A stretch of DNA of 64,000 nt, taken from Takifugu bimaculatus. Lineage: Eukaryota > Chordata > Actinopteri > Tetraodontiformes > Tetraodontidae. The stretch covers positions 6,726,135 through 6,790,134 of the forward strand of contig CP034992.1 in assembly GCA_004026145.2 (NCBI GenBank). Reading direction: 5' to 3'. Positions 1 through 11,444 of this stretch are shown piece after piece. The notes under the pieces were generated by a model. The model did not search any database, was not told the DNA's origin, and saw only the letters and a program-made list of their open reading frames with translations. Numbering within the stretch: the stretch's first letter is position 1; each line of letters begins with the position of its first letter. Position numbers and translations under genes: made by a program.

Positions 1-3000
1 AAAATTAAAAAGGTAACATAGGATGTATTGGAAGAATTATTTAATGCGTTAAAATTGCCTGATAAAGGGTGAGTGAATAACAACCTGTAATCAGCACAGA
101 GAAAGGATGATAGTTGAAAAATGAAGTAATTTCGTCAACCATGAGCAATAAATAACAGACGGCAGAGAACAGAGGGAAAAGTGAGGACAAGAAAATGATA
201 TTGCAAGAATGCAAAACGGGGCGAGTAAGAGAGGTGAAGCAGCAGCTTTTGAATTCAGATGGAGGTCTTCCAACCGAGAACAGGACTCAAAGCCAAAAAG
301 AGATGCTGCCTTAAAGTCCTACTTAACCTTTAAAAACGAGTGTAATGTTCACAAATGTACACACATAAGTTCACATTAAAGCATCTTTATGTAATTCCGC
401 AAACTTGCCTCATCTATTATATTCTTTTCTATATATTTTGTGTAAAATAGGAAAATAGTGACCATTTCATCCTGACACGTGCCCTTATGAAATTTAAACC
501 CTTTCCCCTTACCCTTTACTTTGCAGTGTCAGGTCACCCACAAACCTTCTCCCACTGTAATATCCTCAAAGTCACACAAAGCTCATACCTGCTGCTATAT
601 CTGCTCCTGAAATAAAACCTATCAGGCACCATTATCTCAGCGTCCATCGAGGTTCCATATACCTAACTCTGCTCGCCGTCTTTCTGGCATGCGCCGGTAC
701 GCAATTAGAGAGGTTTCATTCCTTACACAGCCTTCCTCTCCATCCAGCTCCATATCACATCATCTCACCCACTAGCAAGGAGATATATAGCCAAACATTT
801 TATAAAGCAGAGCTGGACAAGATGATAAGATCCTCCACGTGTTCTTCCTCCTCCTACGTGTTTGGTGGGGGGGCTGACTGGCAGGCGGCTGCTCATTTTC
901 TGCTCCACAGCTCCTCTGCAGTGGCGTTGATGTGAGAGGCGGTACGGATTGACGGCAGAGGTGGGAAAGAAAAAGAGGGCCGTGTTTTCTTTCTAATCAA
1001 ACATTGCGTGGGAGTGTCATTGCCAGCCTCTATATTTCAAAATAAATCTCCTCCTTGCACACAAGAAGAAGCAGTTCGTGCTGCTGATGCCGCCGTTGTC
1101 AAGCTAAGATAATGACGCCATTAGTGATTGTTATCAAGAACAGAGAAGCCCAAACAGCAAAACCTCCAGTCACACAAAATTTGTCCTGACTGCCTTCGGG
1201 ACAAATCGTCTCGGCGACAACTGAGCGCTGAGATCCCAGGGAGGGGGTGGCAGAATTTCTGAGTTGTGTTGCAGCTATTTTCCACATACTGTATTACAGC
1301 ATTCCCTGGAATGCGTGTTACTTCTCTACTCACAAATATTTAAGCCAGAACATTAGAGCGTTAACACTCATTACTGCACTCCGCAATTACATTCGTCTCC
1401 CTCAGTCGAGTAGTTTTTCCTTCAAAGATCCACAGATAGATTTGAAGCAATTAGTCTTCCATCGAAGGGGAACGTCGTGCATAATTTACCGAGAGGAGCA
1501 GGAGAGCGAGGAGCAGGAAAACAGAAGGAAGGGGGCGATTCAGGCTTCAGACTGGAAAAGAAGAGCAACATCAAACCTTCGATGGAAATTAGTGGAGAGA
1601 TAGAAAAAAGGAGCTCCTTCTGACTCTATTTGATGAAGCTGAGATAGAGAATGACTGCCTGAGAGATTCACCACAAAAGGATGGAGGCAGCAGGCAGGAA
1701 ATCACAGCAAATCTTGCTCCACTCAAGAGCGAGAAACTTGGAACCTCTGGAAGTGAGCAGAGGGCGCCTGTTGCTTTTAATAAAATCAAAATTGTTTTTT
1801 GAATCTGATGTATTCATTTATAGTCTTGTATGTATATGGTGAACTGAAAAACAGTATTCAGATTTTCATCTCTGTGTTTAAACTCCCTCAAACCAACAGG
1901 GACTTCACTTCTGCTGCTGCAGCCTTGTTTGCGTTCACAGACTGGCTCTCTCCACCATTTGGTGCTGAGTCGTTGGTGCACAGTGGGGTTTTCTTTTGTT
2001 TTTTGAGACTTATTAATGAGAGAAAGAAAAACTGTCTGCTGTTGTGGCCAGCAATGTTCTCAGAAGTTTTAAAATAAAGCACGGTTTTGGCTGTAGGGCT
2101 GAATGGTGAGCTCCGGGAGTAGGAGAAGATTAAGCTCATGGGGGATTAAAGGGTTCAACATTTGGGGAAATTCTATTATTCCGTTCTCAGGAAAATTTAA
2201 GAAAAGACTCAGAGTATCCCTGCAGCTCTTCAATAACCCAGCCGCAGTAGAATTTACTCATTAACCTGTAATGTTTAAGTGCTTACAAAATCTAATGGAA
2301 GGGGCAGGTTACACAAAAACTAGCAAAATTGCGTTTCTGCAACGTGACTCAAGACACTTTGCAATTTAGCCTCATTTGCAAGGCTGGCGCCAAGCCAAAA
2401 TGTTCTCTCTTTTTTTGCAAAGTTCATTATTTCGTTTGAAAATAATTACACGGCAAGCCACTATTGTAAACTAAAAGGTCCAATATATTACCTGAGCATT
2501 CATGGCTGCGGCCTAAGTTTTTGCCTTTAACAAAAATATTAAACATGCTGTGTCGAGTGTCAAATGATGTAGCCTTTGGCAGCAAACCCACATGAGCTGA
2601 CTTGGGGACCATGAATACTTTCATCTGCAGGAGATGAAGAACCCAACGGTGATGCGAGGCAACAGGGCTGCATTAAAACGTTGGGAATCGCCCGGATTCA
2701 CAAAATGTATCAATAAATGCTATTTGGTGCTTTTTGTCTGTTTATTGTTGACTGGACAGCCAATTTAGATGAGTTGGGGCATTACAAATCTAGCAAGTGA
2801 TCCACATGTGATGTGCAACCACCGGATTAGCTTGAAAATATGATGAGGATTTGGGATATTAAAGTGGATTACACATTATAAAAGAGGCTTTCAACAGAAA
2901 TGTTTGAGCATTGTTGCAGGGAAAGCGGTCAAATATTAATAATGATGTTAGAGTATTTTATAAACAACTTGTGTCTGCAGGGACATAAGCATTCTCTTTA

Positions 3001-6000
3001 TTCTGTGTTCAAAACAAGCTTCTGCAGAGGAGATACATTTCAGGCAGGGAAGCACGGCAGACTCCGCTGCACAGACGGGGAGGAATAGAGATGGAAACAT
3101 GAGGAAGGAGAGGAAAACACTTGTCAGCGATGACAAAGACGGCTTGTCACCTAAGTGACACTTGGACTGTTCCAGTGCCGGCCGGCAATGTCACATTATA
3201 TCCAGGCTCCCTCCTTCACTCGCTTTCAAGTTGTCAGTGTTGCAGATTCATAGTAACACTATATCAAACTGTGATCAACATGGAGAGTTTAGTTGTCCAA
3301 CATGAAATGTGTTCAGCAACCTGAGGCTAGAGCAGAGAGCTGGAGTTCTGGTTTCGACGATGCCTAAGAGCCCAGCTTGGGCGTGGAGGACAGAGAGTCC
3401 TTAGTCTCAAGGGGAATATTTTATTTCAAAGGAAATATCTCAGGTATTAAGTACAGGAAGCCATTACCCACAACCACTTGCATTTAAAGCAATCTGCTTA
3501 AGGTAAATCCAGCCAAATTTAATTCTCAGAGGACCCTGACAGCAGCTCTGTGCCAAACATCCTCAGTATTTGATGAAAAGGAAAGCTCTTCTCTTTTTCA
3601 GGTGACATGTTTACCTTAAGAAAAAGAAAAATAGCCCCATTCAGATTATTCCGTTCATCTAAAGGTGCATAATCCAAGCTACAGTGAGTGCACTATGTGG
3701 CGTTATGATCCCTATGAATTTATATAAGAGTAAATGGAGAAAGTCAAAGCATGGTTACAAGAATATGTCACTCAAATGTGCTTGAATCCTTCTGCTTTTA
3801 TGTGGGAAGACGCTTCCTTGGCAACATATTCAAATTCAAGTATGAATTTCAAAAGAGACTTAATCGGGACATAATCGCAAATGTCACAAGGTGAGAAGGA
3901 GAGCTGTACCATTATAGGATAAAGCAGAGGATAAGAGGATATATGCTGTCCTGGTCATATCTTCAAGTGACCCCCACCCCCCCCCAGCTGCTCCCTTAGG
4001 TGCCTAACTGACAGAGAAAGCTCTTACATGCCAGGGAGATGCAGCCTATCAGTCCTGTTATTAACTGCATGGGCCAGATAATCAATAATAAATTAGAAAT
4101 AAGAACAGAACAGAATGGCAGATGCCATAAAAATCTAAAGACTAAATGGATGCTCCTTGATGAACTATGAACCCTTAAATGTAAAGGGAAACTCTAGGAA
4201 AAGCAAGCAGGGAGAAATTATTCATTTATTTTTGGGTTAAAGTCCAGTTGAAAGTGGTTTTCTCTTGTGCATGAAATGACCTGTGTGAAAACAAGAAAAT
4301 TGTGTTAAAAAAAACAAACATCAAATGTCAGTAACATTGTTGAGGATAAAGTGCTCTATAAATTCTGGGATGGGAGCAGTCCCTGTCTGCGCAAAGATAA
4401 AATGAAACCATTTGCAGAGATTTTATTCATGAAATGCTCTAAAAAGCCAATAAAAACGATTAATTTGACCAACAACCAAAATAGTGATGTACATTTAAAA
4501 ACACTGATCCTCTAAGACGGGAAAAAAACAGTGACCTAGAGGTGGATGTCAATTTCCTCGAGTGTCAGATCAATAAACTAAATTGTAACTAATTCATGGG
4601 AATAGAAGAAGGGCAGGAAAGCTTGGGTCTCTTTGGGACTTCCAAGCTGTCTTATTACCATTCTAAATTAGCAGGAGTTGCTCAGGGGTCCTGGCATGTG
4701 CGCGCACGTGTGTGAACATGCACGTTTAGTCACGATGCACTACCCGCAGACGCCAAGGGCAGACATGGGGGACCAGGCGGCATCATAGGCAGAGCTGTGG
4801 CTAATGAAGAGAAGATGCTTCATTACCACTCCCCGGAGCCAAAATGCACGGCAGACACAGCCCATTGCTGTCGGAATGGAAACAACGTGGACGGGCAAAA
4901 ATGTTGACAGTTTGGCACATGCTTATCTAGCCCTGGCGCGTGTGCATGCCGCATAAAAATAAAGACGAGCAGAAGGAACTGGCAGGAAAAGCTGCCGAGT
5001 GTGACTGCTGCTGCGAATGGGGTCAGTGTAATGTTAATATTAGGGGAAACAGGAGTTATATAACAGGTTAGACGGTTTGGATTCCTGCTGACAAGAAACC
5101 CACCCCCCCACACGCGTGCAAGCACACACACACAGACTACCACCATCAGCAGAACCTACTAGGAGCCATTCATTAAGGTGATGAGTTGACAGATTAAACT
5201 GAGCCATTCATCACATCATCCTGAAATTTACAGCTGAGTCATGAGAAAACAAGTAGCAGAATAATTACTGCTACAAAAATATGACATGAAGAAATGCACC
5301 GGGGGAGGGGGGTGGGGGTGGGGGCACGGAATGGAAAAAAATCAAAATAGACAGACAGGGACAGAAGGAGGAGCAGATGAGGCCTCAGCCGAGTGCATAC
5401 AGTTGCTTCTTGAGTCTAACGGTGCAGATCTTGACCCTACACAGCAATCCCATTATGCTGCCTAATTGGATAGGGTGTGCACGCTGCAGTGATAGAATTA
5501 AAGCCAGCATCCCCCCAACCAGAGATGAAGGGATCCCTGCGGACCACAAAGTAGCATCCTTGAGAATGGACCTAGTGGTTCCTGTGCAACTATAAATAGA
5601 AAAAGGAGAAAAATTTTCATCCGTGGCAATTTACCCACCCTTAGATATTTTATATGCCTCTGCACCTTGGCAACGAATGAAGTGAATGAAGAGAAAGTGC
5701 CCTCCAATGAGCACAGCCGCAACTGCTGTGAATTTTTAATGACATTATCGTTCGTATTTTCTGCCAGAGCAGCACATCACGTGATTGTATTTTAAGTCTC
5801 AGCAACAAAAAAAAGAAAAAGATGAAGCGGAGCAATGCTGAAAAGTATGGCCTTTGGCATGACATATTGAACCTTTTGACAGGATTGTTTTAATCCTTTA
5901 TTATTCCTGGAAATAAGATGCATCAACCTGTGAAAACAGCAGCCTGTGTTTCTCCAGGGGCTTTGTAGGCATACAGGAAAAAGGAAATCCATACGATAAC

Positions 6001-9000
6001 AAATGGTGTGCAAAAAATGAGAAATTGAGAATCAATAACTCTTCATGCAGGAGTATCAATTAGGCTGCGGGCAGACAGCCTGTAACACGTGTGCCCTGCG
6101 AGCCGATGATTGTAGCTTAAAGCACATAAAGTCTTACAGCTTCACGCAACCCCCGACAGGTCAGGGGTCAGGGCGGCCAAAAAGAACCACTCGTCATACA
6201 TCCGCCGAAAGACGTACTCACACCTCCAGTTTGAGCCTGACAGCATAATGACCAACACAAACGAGAGACCTTCCTCTTCCTTGTATGTGAGTCTCACTCC
6301 ACCGGTCCGGTCCTGCTCTCGTTGGTCAGGTCCCTCACCCAAACCCCGCTGCCGCTGGAACGACGCACACGTGCGTGGTGATATCTGGCGCACATCGCCT
6401 GCAGCAGGAAATAGAAAATTCCATATCCTGCTGCCCCTGCAGTGGCAATGATTATTTATTTATGCATGGAACTGCGTCCAAAGTCCGATTTCTTTTATGA
6501 TTATAACTCCTGCCGCAGGTATTAGAGAAGCAATCTGTCCCCTGTGACATTACATTATTTTAAAGTGTCACACTACAGAGTGTTGAGATGACAGGTGGCC
6601 GTTCATGCATTTGACATGAACACAATAGTAATATGTATGTGGGCGGTTATATCTAAATGCATATATAAAGTCTGTAGAGAGAGGTGAAGGAGCCCATCCA
6701 CATGTGAGGTTTCTTCAGATTGCTCTTATTTCTCAGCGCTACAGAGGCCGTTCACAGCAGTTATTATCTGTAGTATCTATAGTCATTATCTGTCAAAAAA
6801 AGGTCTGTATATCCTCCAAAGAGGTATGTATTCCCTGTTCATTTTAAGATATTTTTCTTTTATGATCCAGCCTCTCAGGGACAATTGACTGGCTTTTTTT
6901 TCTTATCCTCGCCACTTCATGCTGCTGATGAGACATGGAAGGCTTTTCTTGAGTGTAAAAGGCTCTCATTAACTCACTGTGGAGTACCTGTCTAGCACTA
7001 AATAGGAGGCAGGCATATGCTGTGTCTGTCCACACTGGCGCTTTTAGCAGCTAAAAGGCCGCATGGGTCCCTCAGGACCGATGGGGGACCAAAACAGCTG
7101 CTTGTTGCAATAATAATAGGATTGGGTCAGAATCTACGAGTACTCTAACAGCAGAAACCACTGCCTTTTCTGTCAACACTGCAATTGATATTTTTTAAAA
7201 AAAATAGTAATACCCATGCATTAGCTGTATCTTTCGCTGTATCTGCTGGGAGCTGTTTACATTTCCCACAAATAAACTAAGCAAAATGAATTTGGAAGCA
7301 GCATTTCAGACCTGAGGGGAAGGAGATCAATGAAGAGGTCTCACAAAGCAAATTGCAGTTCCAGCATCTCAAGTTTCACTGGAGCTGCCTTTGACTGTGA
7401 CCATGAATCTTCATGTTTGGAGTCTGCCTGGAAAACACTCAGACAGGCGTCGGCTCAAAGCCACGGTGCTAATCTTTAATCGCTCCTAACCGCTGGTGAG
7501 ATTCCGCCTGCACGGTCAATCGCTGACTTAAACCGCGGCCCCTGTCAATCAACTTCTGGGTGGAGCAGATAACTGCGGGACCGTCGGCGCTGCCAATATG
7601 TCAACATATTTTATCAACAGAGGCCCCGCAGGCTGCCCTGCTCGCCTGTCTGCCTGATGTTTAAAATCGATTAAATCTAATGGCTGAACAATTTCAATTC
7701 GCACATCCAGAAAGGAACGCAACAGGCTCCGAATTTACACTCCCAACAGGCCTGCGCACTTTGAATAAAACCTCTCTTACTTCACAAAAACGAAAACTGC
7801 GCACTTGCTTTTGTGATTACAGTCGTCTGAACGGATGGAACCTGAGAAATAGTCATGGAAAGAAATAATGAATATTCATAGGGATGAGGATTGTTCTCAC
7901 ATATCAGGTTGGAAGGTTCCTGCTCTCAAGTGTAGGAAGCAGAGAGCATATGTTATCTTCCCCCTTCGACAGATTATGCTGTTACTGATTATTTTGATAA
8001 TTCAATGAGGCTCGCTTTGCCTCAGCCTGACACAATAAATAACCCAAACAGGACATAAAATACATTATTTAGGAGCGTGAGTCAAAAACAGCATCTTCAT
8101 GCTGTGGTGGTGGGTGAATTCTTCATTCCGCTGCTGCCTGCTGGAAGACATTACAAGAGTTGCTAGAGAAGGTTTCCAGGCGGCAGTGATAGCGTGGCTT
8201 TTCCCACAAACACTGTCAAAACAATAATCAGTGTTTAATCTGCTTATGGAGGATGTGCTGCTGATACGGGCAGGATTTACAAGGCGGTTGTGCAATCCTA
8301 CACCCAATAATGCCGCCTCACATTCCTGTGTGTCTGTGTGCTGGCGTGTGTGTCATCCACATGGTCTTAACAAACACAATCACATTTAGAGCTCTGCAAT
8401 CTCCTACAGTAAACCAGAGGAACGCTCCATAACTCGCTTCATTCTCATTGCTTCGCCTGAAACATTGGTGGTAATTATCAGGAGCCCCTATAGCCACTCC
8501 TAAAATCCATCTGGTGTGCAACAAAAGCTAAAAGGGACTGCAAATTTTCAGCAGTTAATGGATCAACAGTGCATTTGATGCTGGCTGCAGGAAGAAAAAA
8601 AAGAATTATTATGAAGAAGCACACTAAACCCAGCCAACCAACAGAAAAAAATCCAAAAGGAGGGGTCAGTATGCAAAATCTCTTTTTCACATTTTCCATC
8701 CCAATATTGTCTCCTTCATCACAGGGTTGGAACATGAAGGGCTGCATTTCAAATCAAAAGCAATGATTCTGCCAATATTGGTTGATGGTCCATTGATTTG
8801 ATTTTATGGTCTATTTCCTCTTAAATGACATCAAGCTCTGCTGCTGCTTCTTCCTGACAGTAAAAACCTAAATGATTCAAGCTGCTGTTGAGATTATCGC
8901 CGACATTCGGGATCAGATTGGTCAGATCTGATTAATTGGAGCCCAGAATCTGGAGCCTCCCGGGCTTCACGTGTGCGAGGAAGAGTGCAACAGCAGCTCT

Positions 9001-9049
9001 GCTTCGATCTATAGGGGTGAAAAGATCCAGCTAGTTAGAAATAACTCAC
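1..9049 (-). other. kif5a intron 1 (partial), no exon seen
   Basis: About 9 kb to the left of kif5a coding exon 1, running off the left edge. I looked on the minus strand for the next kinesin motor exon (the GKPYVFDRV segment that follows in the family) and did not see it, so exon 2 lies beyond position 1. The stretch is AT-rich non-coding DNA with short G-rich or C-rich runs (3966-3986, 5300-5325). A DR1 motif at 6158-6170 is listed separately. The open reading frames here are short and have no recognisable family. Confidence 0.7.
6158..6170 (+). promoter_or_regulatory. DR1-type nuclear receptor motif in kif5a intron 1
   Basis: AGGTCA-G-GGGTCA, a direct repeat of two half sites with one base between them, the arrangement bound by RXR heterodimers, HNF4 and COUP-TF. 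One motif in 9 kb can occur by chance; occupancy is unknown. Confidence 0.25.
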
Positions 9050-9178
9050 CGCGAAGATGACAGTGTCCTCTCTCTGGAATATTGGCAGAAACTTGTCTCC
9101 GCGGCTAATTTCATGCTTGTTCAGTGGCCGAAATCGACAGAACACCTTGATATTGCATTCCGCGTTAGCATCAGCCAT
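9050..9178 (-). CDS. kif5a: kinesin-1 heavy chain KIF5A, coding exon 1 (partial gene)
   Basis: Kinesin-1 heavy chain, the plus-end-directed microtubule motor for axonal cargo; KIF5A is the mainly neuronal paralogue in mammals. On the minus strand the ATG is at 9178-9176 and opens 43 codons beginning MADANAECNIKVFCRFRPLN and containing RGDKFLPIF, which matches the extreme N-terminus of kinesin-1 motors (human KIF5A: ECSIKVLCRFRPLN, RGDKFIPIF, from memory). The RFRP element is the conserved nucleotide-pocket motif. The exon ends in phase 0 at 9050, followed by GTGAGT (9049-9044). The rest of the gene is off the left edge. Assignment to KIF5A rather than KIF5B/C rests mainly on the neighbour dctn2, head-to-head with KIF5A in human. 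A fish-specific duplicate (kif5aa/kif5ab) cannot be told apart from 43 residues. Confidence 0.9.
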
Positions 9179-9530
9179 GCTGGGAAACAAATTGTGGACG
9201 TGCTTTCAAAGGGCTGGAGCTTTCTTTATCTGTGACTGTCAAAAAAATAAATTCCCCTTCGCGTAAAGCACCTGAACGCGGGCTGGAACCATCACACGCG
9301 GAGCGATGCTGACGGTGGAGGAATCAATGGACAGACTGCCATCAAATAAATGAAAGAGATGGGAAGGGAAAGGAAAGGAGGAGAAAGAGAGAGGTAGTGC
9401 AAACTCGGGTGCAGTTGGTCTGCAGGTCCAAGAAGAGACGGAGAGTTGTGAATGGAGAGTGTAATCCAGAGTGGTCCAGCCGGGAAGACTGTCTAGAGAA
9501 GCTGCAGGTCCCTCAGCAGCATGCTTCGCA

Positions 9531-9553
9531 TCTCTCTCTCTCTCTCTCTCTCT
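9531..9553. repeat. (TC)n microsatellite near the kif5a 5' end
   Basis: Pure TC run on the plus strand (GA on the kif5a sense strand), about 350 bp upstream of the kif5a ATG, so probably in the leader or core promoter. Confidence 0.9.
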
Positions 9554-9964
9554 ATGGAGGCGGGGCGTGCTCGACCTCGTTGCTCCCATCAGCACCGCCG
9601 GGCACTGGGACCGAGATGGAGCCGCGACTCCACATCCATGCGACTGCACTGCACTGGGTGACCAGGGAAAAGTTCCCATCGGTGCTGTTTATCTCACACT
9701 CAAAGTGGCATTTTGTGTGACTTGTTTTGGTTTTGCGTTTTCTAATGTCCACCTGATTTATAACAATGTAATCATGTCATCCAAACAATCACGTGAACAC
9801 CAAAGCGCAGTCATTTGTGCCATGGCATCAATGTTCTGGAGTGAGTACTCCATATAGATCAAGATATTGACCAAGAGAGATCAGCGAGATGACCAATTGA
9901 CGTTGAAATGAAATCCTGCCTTTAATTGCCCCCCAGGAGTATTTCTATTAAGACCTGCCTGACA

Positions 9965-10210
9965 TAAAATAACTTTATTTATACAGCATCGACTGCAATA
10001 GAACCTAAAAGTGCTCTAGAGGAAGCCACCAAGCAACAGGGGCACAAAAATAATCATTTAAAAAAAAATAAAACCTCCAGGAAGAAACTGAGCAGGAATA
10101 AGCTCACACTGAAGGACCCTCCCGATGATGGCCAGTCAGGCGGAGCAAGAGGTCAATCTAAGGTCGTCAGTGGGGCTTCAGAGGCCAGTACAGAGTGTGG
10201 CTGAGAGAGA
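9965..10210 (-). repeat. LINE (L2/Maui-like) 3'-tail relic
   Basis: The stretch starts with ACTTTATTTATACAGCATC followed by AAAGTGCTCTAGAGG. It continues with a run like the 'gaagaaactgagcagg...aagctcacactgaaggaccctcc' tails common in fish LINE 3' regions. No reverse-transcriptase coding remains. Identification is by memory of the repeat style, not by a library search. Confidence 0.5.
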
Positions 10211-11214
10211 GAAAGAACAAGAGAAGCACAAACTCAGAGTAAAAAGTGGCGTTAACAACATCAGACATCAGAAATGCTGACTGAAACATATCAAACAGTT
10301 TCTCTCCAGGCGATCATGTTATTGCATCACCACCAGTGTCTCAAGAATATTAGAGATAAAGGAGAGGATGGAAGAGAGGCGTAGAAGTTGCTAATGTGTC
10401 TGGATCGAGTAGTATGGTCACATTAATATAGGTTAACCTTGAAATCCAGGGCTTTCCAGTCTGTTGCAGGGGTACATACGTTCGCAGTTCTGAAAGGAAG
10501 CCTTACCCTTTCAGAGAGCCATTATATGAGGGAACAGACTGTCCTTTTCAGGCTAGATGTAGCCTTGTATTTTGGAAGAATACCACTTTCTTTCCAACCT
10601 TCAAGGTCCTGATTTGTGAATGCATGATAAAAGATACCTAGAACTCTAAAACAGTGCTGCTCCTTCTCCCCTCAACAATGCATTCAATCTATTTTCCATC
10701 CAGTCATCTATTAACCACTTTTTCCCTAATTCTAATTATTTTGCTGGATATTTTATTTCTAGATTTCAAAAAAGTGGTCAATCAATTGTTTGATTTTGCT
10801 GGATCTGCTTGTTTACTGCTATTTTATGTAAGCTTATTACAACAAGTCTTGGATTTAATAAAAATGTTTCAGCAAAGATCCCAATTAATACTTTACTTAT
10901 TTGACGAGCTTTTGCAAGTGAAGGGAGCGGTGCAATTATGAGCCTTTAGCGCCACCGTGTGACATGATGCTGCATTTAAACTAAACTAATGTGCATATTT
11001 CCCTAACGAAATAACTATGCATTTTCTTCCATAAAATGATTATGTTAAATACGCAAATGTGATCGCGGGGTGATCGTTGAAAAAAAAACTCAGACGCAAA
11101 TGTAAGACTATAAAGACCAGGATTCGTATTGGCCAGGCGTTACGCATGCGCAGAAGTGATGCGCTCATCCGAGTACGTTTGTTTTACAACATTTTGTGGA
11201 GCGGAGACACTCCT

Positions 11215-11266
11215 ATTGGTGTAACAAACATATCACCGCTCATTCGCCTTTCGCTTTGGATAAAAA
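11215..11266 (+). promoter_or_regulatory. dctn2: dctn2 core promoter candidates (inverted CCAAT, TATA-like)
   Basis: An inverted CCAAT box (ATTGG, 11215-11219) and an AT-rich TATA-like stretch GGATAAAAA (11258-11266) lie 180-230 bp upstream of the dctn2 ATG. The spacing of about 40 bp between them is plausible for a proximal promoter. No transcription start was verified. Confidence 0.4.
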
Positions 11267-11444
11267 CAAGCACACTCCCTGTCAGACTCCAGCAGAGTAT
11301 CTCAGACTGTAGCGCTCTGCCGGTCTTGACCAGCGAACTGTATCTTTTGTTATAATTTACTCCGACGTATCGACAAGTTGCGAAATTTAAGAAAGGCTTT
11401 TACATTTAGTTGGTTGCGGATCTGGATTTAACCTCTGGTTGATA

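Larger units (their letters stand above)
9179..11444. other. kif5a-dctn2 divergent intergenic region
   Basis: About 2.3 kb between the kif5a ATG (minus) and the dctn2 ATG (plus). It must hold both leaders and promoters. Seen in it: a TC/GA run (9531-9553), a TCAGCACC half site (9589-9596), a LINE 3'-tail-like relic (about 9965-10210), an AT-rich middle, and dctn2 promoter-like motifs at 11215-11266. No coding sequence recognised. Confidence 0.7.

Noticed and set aside
6142..6393. 83-codon minus-strand open frame with a plausible C-terminus (RCEYVFRRMYDEWFFLAAL)
   Set aside because: It lies in kif5a intron 1, has no family I recognise, and no promoter or splice support; likely chance.
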